Shown in pieces: positions 22,346-25,708 of a stretch of 25,708 bases of DNA. A model generated the notes under the pieces. That model had not been told where the DNA came from, searched no databases, and worked only from the letters and a program-made list of their open reading frames with translations. The number at the start of each line of letters is the position of its first letter. The first letter of the stretch is position 1. The translations under genes and the position numbers were made by a program. This DNA is from BM506 sp031581485. Its GTDB lineage: Bacteria; Desulfobacterota; Desulfobulbia; Desulfobulbales; SURF-16. The stretch spans positions 1-25,708 of the forward strand of contig JAVLBA010000038.1 in NCBI GenBank assembly GCA_031581485.1. The letters run 5' to 3'.

Positions 22346-23743
22346 ATGACAGACATCAGCTCGCAACGCATTAATAAAATAATCTCAAACCCGCCCTGGG
22401 GCGCCACCCTGGAAATAAAGGGCTGGCTCAAGTCCAAACGGGACGCCAAAGACTTTTCCTTCCTTGATGTGGGGGACGGCTCCTGTATGCAGGGACTCCA
22501 GGTCATTGCCGACAGTTCCCTGGCCAATTACCAGAGTGAAATCAAAAAACTGACCAGCGGCTGCAGCCTGCGCATTGTCGGTGTTCTCCAGAAATCGCCG
22601 GCCAAGGGCCAGAGCGCCGAGCTTGTCGCCCAGACTATCTCCGTCTATGGCTGGGCAGACCCGGACCACTATCCCCTGCAGAAAAAAAGACAGTCCTTTG
22701 AGTTTCTCCGCACCCTGCCCCATCTGCGCGGCCGCACCAACAGCATGGGGGCCATGATCCGCATCCGCAGCCGGCTCTCCTATGCCATCCACCACTTTTT
22801 CCAGGAGCGCGGCTTTCATCAGATCCACACCCCGGTCATCACCACCAGCGACTGTGAGGGGGCCGGCGAAATGTTCACGGTCACCTCCCTGGATCTTGAT
22901 CAGCTCATGGCCTCCCCGGCCCAACAGGTGGATTTCAGCAAGGATTTCTTCGGCCAGAAGGCGGGTCTGACGGTGAGCGGCCAGCTGGAGGCGGAAACCT
23001 ATGCCCAGGCCGTAGGCAATGTCTACACCTTCGGCCCCACCTTCCGGGCGGAAAACTCAAATACTAGCCGCCATCTGGCCGAATTCTGGATGGTGGAGCC
23101 GGAGATGGCCTTTTGTGATCTTGAGGGGGATATGGATTTGGCCGAGGAGATGCTGCAATACCTGGTGGCCGACATCCTGGCCTCGTGCCCGGAGGATCTT
23201 GGTCTGTTCAATAGTTTTGTGGACAAGGGCCTGCTGGCGCGCCTGGCCAAAATGCAGGAACCCTTCCAGCGCCTCACCTACAGCGAGGCCATCGAACATC
23301 TCCTGGCCAGCAAGCAGGCCTTTGAATATCCTGTATCCTGGGGGATCGACCTCCACGCCGAGCATGAAAAATACCTGACAGACAGCCTCTTTCATGGCCC
23401 GGTGATGGTGAGCAATTACCCGAAAGGGATCAAGCCCTTCTACATGCGGCTCAATGATGACTGCAAAACCGTGGCAGCCATGGACGTGCTTCTCCCGGGC
23501 ATTGGCGAGATCATCGGCGGCAGTCAGCGGGAGGAGCGCCTGGATATCCTCCAGCAGCGCATGAGAGAATGGGGAGTGGCTGAAGAGGAGTATCAATGGT
23601 ATATTGATCTGCGCCGCTTCGGCACCGTACCCCATGCCGGTTTCGGCCTCGGTTTTGAACGCCTTCTCCTTTTTATCACCGGCCTCAGCAATATCCGGGA
23701 TGTCATCCCCTTCCCGCGCACCCCGGGCTCAGCAGCCCTCTAA
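22346..23743 (+). CDS. asnS: asparaginyl-tRNA synthetase
   Basis: This 465-residue class IIb synthetase attaches asparagine to tRNA-Asn. The N-terminal OB-fold anticodon domain (about 18-110) contains LEIKGWLKSKRDAKDFSFLD. Motif 1 (about 135-165) ends FHQIHTPVI. Motif 2 reads FGPTFRAENSNTSRHLAEFW (about 230-250), with the class-defining FRAE. Motif 3 is GFGLGFERLLLFITG near the C-terminus. AsnRS rather than AspRS is indicated by the THPxI-like entry followed by SDCEGAGEMF and by EFWMVEPE. The length fits bacterial AsnRS. No ribosome-binding sequence is evident before ATG 22346 (only CT-rich sequence), which is unusual here. The dihydrouridine synthase gene begins 3 nt after the stop, suggesting an operon. 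Confidence 0.96.
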   Translation: MTDISSQRINKIISNPPWGATLEIKGWLKSKRDAKDFSFLDVGDGSCMQGLQVIADSSLANYQSEIKKLTSGCSLRIVGVLQKSPAKGQSAELVAQTISVYGWADPDHYPLQKKRQSFEFLRTLPHLRGRTNSMGAMIRIRSRLSYAIHHFFQERGFHQIHTPVITTSDCEGAGEMFTVTSLDLDQLMASPAQQVDFSKDFFGQKAGLTVSGQLEAETYAQAVGNVYTFGPTFRAENSNTSRHLAEFWMVEPEMAFCDLEGDMDLAEEMLQYLVADILASCPEDLGLFNSFVDKGLLARLAKMQEPFQRLTYSEAIEHLLASKQAFEYPVSWGIDLHAEHEKYLTDSLFHGPVMVSNYPKGIKPFYMRLNDDCKTVAAMDVLLPGIGEIIGGSQREERLDILQQRMREWGVAEEEYQWYIDLRRFGTVPHAGFGLGFERLLLFITGLSNIRDVIPFPRTPGSAAL

Positions 23744-23746
23744 GAT

Positions 23747-24715
23747 ATGACCTTTCTCAGTCTTGCCCCTTTACGGGGACTCACCGATGCCATCTACCGC
23801 AATACCTTTGCCCGTCATTTCCCCGGCTTTGACCTGGCCATGGCCCCGTTTCTCACCACCTTTGAGGGCAGCAAGGTCAAGTCCGCCCGGCTTGCCGACC
23901 TGCTGCCGGAAAACAACAGGGATCTTCCCGTAGTTCCGCAGATCCTCTCCAAGGACGCCCACCAGTTCAAGATCCTTGCTACCATGCTTTTTGAGCTTGG
24001 CTATGAAACAGTGAACTGGAACCTGGGCTGCCCCTATCCCATGGTGGCCAACAAGGGCCGCGGCTCCGGCCTGCTTCCGGAACCGGACAAGATCGCCTCC
24101 TTCCTGGAGACCATTGCGGACATGCCCTGCCGGCTCTCCATCAAGACCAGACTGGGCAGACAAAGCAGCGCTGAGATCAGGGAGCTGATCCCCATTTTCA
24201 ACGCCTTTCCCCTGCAGGAGCTCATCATCCACCCCCGCCTGGGCATCCAGCTCTACAAGGGCAAGGTGGACCTGGAGGCCTTTGCCTTTTGCCTGGCCCA
24301 TTCGACAAATCCCGTGGCCTATAACGGCGACCTGTGCACCCTTGCCGATTTCGAGCGGCTGAGCAGCCGTTTCCCAGAGGTACAGAGGTGGATGATCGGC
24401 CGCGGCGCCCTGTGCGACCCCTTTCTGCCGGGCCAGATCAAGGGCATACCGCTGCCGCCACACCCCCTTGTCCAGCTCAAGGCCTTCCATGACGAGCTCT
24501 TCACCCTGTATGGTCAGCGCCTCAACGGCGGCAGTCACCACCTGGGCCGGATGAAGGCGATCTGGTTTTATCTGGCCGGCAGCCTCAAAAACAGCAAAAA
24601 ACTTTTGAAAAAGATTCAGAAAACAAAAAATATAGAGACCTATTGCACTCTCATCGACCACTTCTTTGCCGAGGAGGCCCAATGGCATCAGCCACCAGCA
24701 GCAAACCGCAAGTAG
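23747..24715 (+). CDS. tRNA-dihydrouridine synthase
   Basis: This 322-residue flavoprotein reduces uridines in the tRNA D-loop using FMN and NADPH. It begins with the Dus signature LAPLRGLTDAIYRN. The catalytic acid is Cys95 in VNWNLGCPYPMVANKGRGSG, where the common CPxxxVxKxGxG pattern is slightly changed. The FMN-contact segments SIKTRLG and VAYNGDL, and the phosphate-site MIGRGAL, follow in order. The C-terminal helical domain (about 235-310) would bind the tRNA. Subfamily (DusA, B or C) is not certain; overall it looks closest to DusC-like forms. It is sandwiched between asnS (3-nt gap) and the TraB-like gene (34-bp overlap), so tRNA charging and modification are co-transcribed. Confidence 0.93.
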   Translation: MTFLSLAPLRGLTDAIYRNTFARHFPGFDLAMAPFLTTFEGSKVKSARLADLLPENNRDLPVVPQILSKDAHQFKILATMLFELGYETVNWNLGCPYPMVANKGRGSGLLPEPDKIASFLETIADMPCRLSIKTRLGRQSSAEIRELIPIFNAFPLQELIIHPRLGIQLYKGKVDLEAFAFCLAHSTNPVAYNGDLCTLADFERLSSRFPEVQRWMIGRGALCDPFLPGQIKGIPLPPHPLVQLKAFHDELFTLYGQRLNGGSHHLGRMKAIWFYLAGSLKNSKKLLKKIQKTKNIETYCTLIDHFFAEEAQWHQPPAANRK

Positions 24716-25608
24716 ACCTGAGGGGCCTCTTGTCAGCCAGCCGGTGCGGCAGATATCTTGTTTGCTGCACTCTTTTCCTTTTCCTGGGATTTGACCAGGC
24801 CTGGGCCCAATCCACCTTGTGGCGCAGTCAATCCCCCGACAAGACCCTCTATCTCATGGGTTCCATTCATGTCTTGCAGGAAGGCCATTATCCCCTGCCC
24901 GCCGTAATGGAAGAGGCCTTTGCCCAAAGTGATCTTATTGTCTTTGAAATGGATCAGGCGGAAATGGAGAGCCCGGCCAGCCAGCAACTTTTTTCCCAAA
25001 AAGGCCTCTATCAGCAGGGTGCGTCGCTGCAGCAAAATATTGCGCCCGCCACCTTTCAGGCCCTGGCTGACCATGTGGCCCGTCTCCAGCTGCCCATGGC
25101 CATTTTCCAACCCATGCGGCCGGCTTACTGCGCCCTGGTCATAACCATGATGGAATTTCAGCGCCTGGGTTTTGAACCCAGGTATGGGCTGGACCACTAT
25201 TTTGCCGACAAGGCGAGACGCCAGGGCAAAGAAACAACTGCCCTGGAAAGTGCCGAATTCCAGATCAATCTTTTTTTCAACATGACCCCCCAGGATCAGG
25301 AAAAATTTCTCCAGCAGACCTTGGGTGAGCTCGACACCTTTGCCAGGGAAGCAGAGGCCATGAGCCGGGCCTGGGCACAAGGAGAAAGCAGCAAGCTGCA
25401 CGAACTCCTGACTGCAAGCTTCAGCGACTTTCCCGGCCTTTATGAAAAACTGATCGTCAAGAGAAACAAGAGATGGCTGCCCGAGATTGAGCAGCTTTTA
25501 GAACAGCATCAAACCGTGTTGGTGGTGGTGGGTGCCGGACACCTGGTGGGCCCGCACAGCCTTTTGAAATTTCTGGAAAAGCAGGGCTACACCTTCAGCC
25601 AACTCTAA
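24682..25608 (+). CDS. TraB/GumN-family protein, exported
   Basis: This 308-residue protein has a long N-terminal stretch with one hydrophobic segment (about 25-40) ending at AWA/QS, a probable signal peptide or anchor. The mature domain shows the TraB/GumN (ChaN-related) pattern: LYLMGSIHVLQEGHYPLP with the GSxH motif, VFEMDQ, GLDHYF, ALESAEFQ and, near the end, VVVGAGHLVG with the second conserved GxxH. These His/Glu sites are thought to form a metal-dependent hydrolase centre; the family has few proven functions, with protease or heme/pheromone-related roles proposed. ATG 24682 follows GAGGAGG by 4 nt and overlaps the dihydrouridine synthase gene by 34 bp. A longer frame from 24643 has no ribosome site. 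Confidence 0.9.
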   Translation: MASATSSKPQVDLRGLLSASRCGRYLVCCTLFLFLGFDQAWAQSTLWRSQSPDKTLYLMGSIHVLQEGHYPLPAVMEEAFAQSDLIVFEMDQAEMESPASQQLFSQKGLYQQGASLQQNIAPATFQALADHVARLQLPMAIFQPMRPAYCALVITMMEFQRLGFEPRYGLDHYFADKARRQGKETTALESAEFQINLFFNMTPQDQEKFLQQTLGELDTFAREAEAMSRAWAQGESSKLHELLTASFSDFPGLYEKLIVKRNKRWLPEIEQLLEQHQTVLVVVGAGHLVGPHSLLKFLEKQGYTFSQL

Positions 25609-25611
25609 CAG

Positions 25612-25708
25612 CCCGTTGAAGAACTACTGCTCTCGAAGGTCTCTCTTCGTTCGCTATCTGCTGATGCGGCGTCAAAATTCGGCTCAGGTAAGCGAGCCTG
25701 CGAGACTC
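25612..25708. repeat. start of a structured intergenic repeat, cut by the window end
   Basis: The sequence after the TraB-like stop is non-coding and rich in short inverted repeats, for example CGAAG-N6-CTTCG (25635-25650) and GCTC...GAGC near 25681-25698. The core CTGCTGATGCGGCG followed by TCAAAATTC resembles intergenic repeats I associate with deltaproteobacterial genomes; this is memory, not a search. No second copy lies in this window. Confidence 0.3.

Noticed and set aside
1..25708. CRISPR array, insertion sequence, prophage or integrase
   Set aside because: I found no regularly spaced repeats, transposase or integrase motifs, and no phage structural genes on either strand.

Overview
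The window reads as chromosomal DNA of a GC-rich Gram-negative anaerobe, most likely a Desulfobacterota member near the Desulfobulbales. This is inference; no taxonomic marker gene was compared. The hints are a heme-sensing histidine kinase with a Tll0287-like domain, an NtrC-type regulator, a triheme cytochrome of the c3/c7 type, an ExtJ-like small secreted protein, a RACo-like (DUF4445) ATPase, a 2-hydroxyacyl-CoA-dehydratase-type activase, and an LPS exporter permease that implies an outer membrane. I see no phage, insertion sequence, CRISPR array or rRNA.

Layout. 151-4815 (+): a large conserved-looking protein of unknown function, then a kinase/regulator pair with a 4-bp overlap. 4852-5106 (-): a small DUF4282-type membrane protein. 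5107-5533: a gene-free stretch with a possible decayed reading frame. 5534-7523 (+): trpB and trpA, overlapping by 11 bp. 7816-8847 (+): a DHH-family phosphoesterase. 8948-11472 (+): two tandem ADP-glucose pyrophosphorylase paralogues with a 4-bp overlap. 11501-12316 (-): a PII-like protein followed by a multi-pass membrane protein. 12649-14187 (-): a RACo-like ATPase lacking the usual N-terminal ferredoxin domain. 14379-17460 (+): a tight run of crcB, an LptG-type permease, an unrecognised Cys-rich protein, an orphan HgdC/BcrA-type activase and a 56-residue four-Cys protein. 17444-18334 (-): a membrane-anchored HTH protein with a periplasmic EF-hand, overlapping the run tail to tail. 18630-19357 (+): the triheme cytochrome and ExtJ-like protein, closed by a terminator. 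19685-19760: tRNA-Cys. 19937-21448 (-): a CheZ-type phosphatase with a large insertion. 21675-22232 (-): an isochorismatase-fold hydrolase. 22346-25608 (+): asnS, a dihydrouridine synthase and a TraB/GumN protein. The last 100 bp look like the start of a structured intergenic repeat.

Functions range from housekeeping (Trp synthesis, glycogen precursor, tRNA charging and modification, LPS export) to redox and signalling. The best candidate for an undescribed system is the overlapping trio at 15853-17460: an ATP-dependent, Fe-S-ligating activase with no dehydratase or reductase component nearby, coupled to two uncharacterised Cys-rich proteins. Secondary candidates are the HTH/EF-hand transmembrane regulator beside the cytochrome genes, the asymmetric GlgC pair, and the CheZ with duplicated motifs inserted in its helical hairpin. 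All identifications come from reading the sequence; no database search was run.
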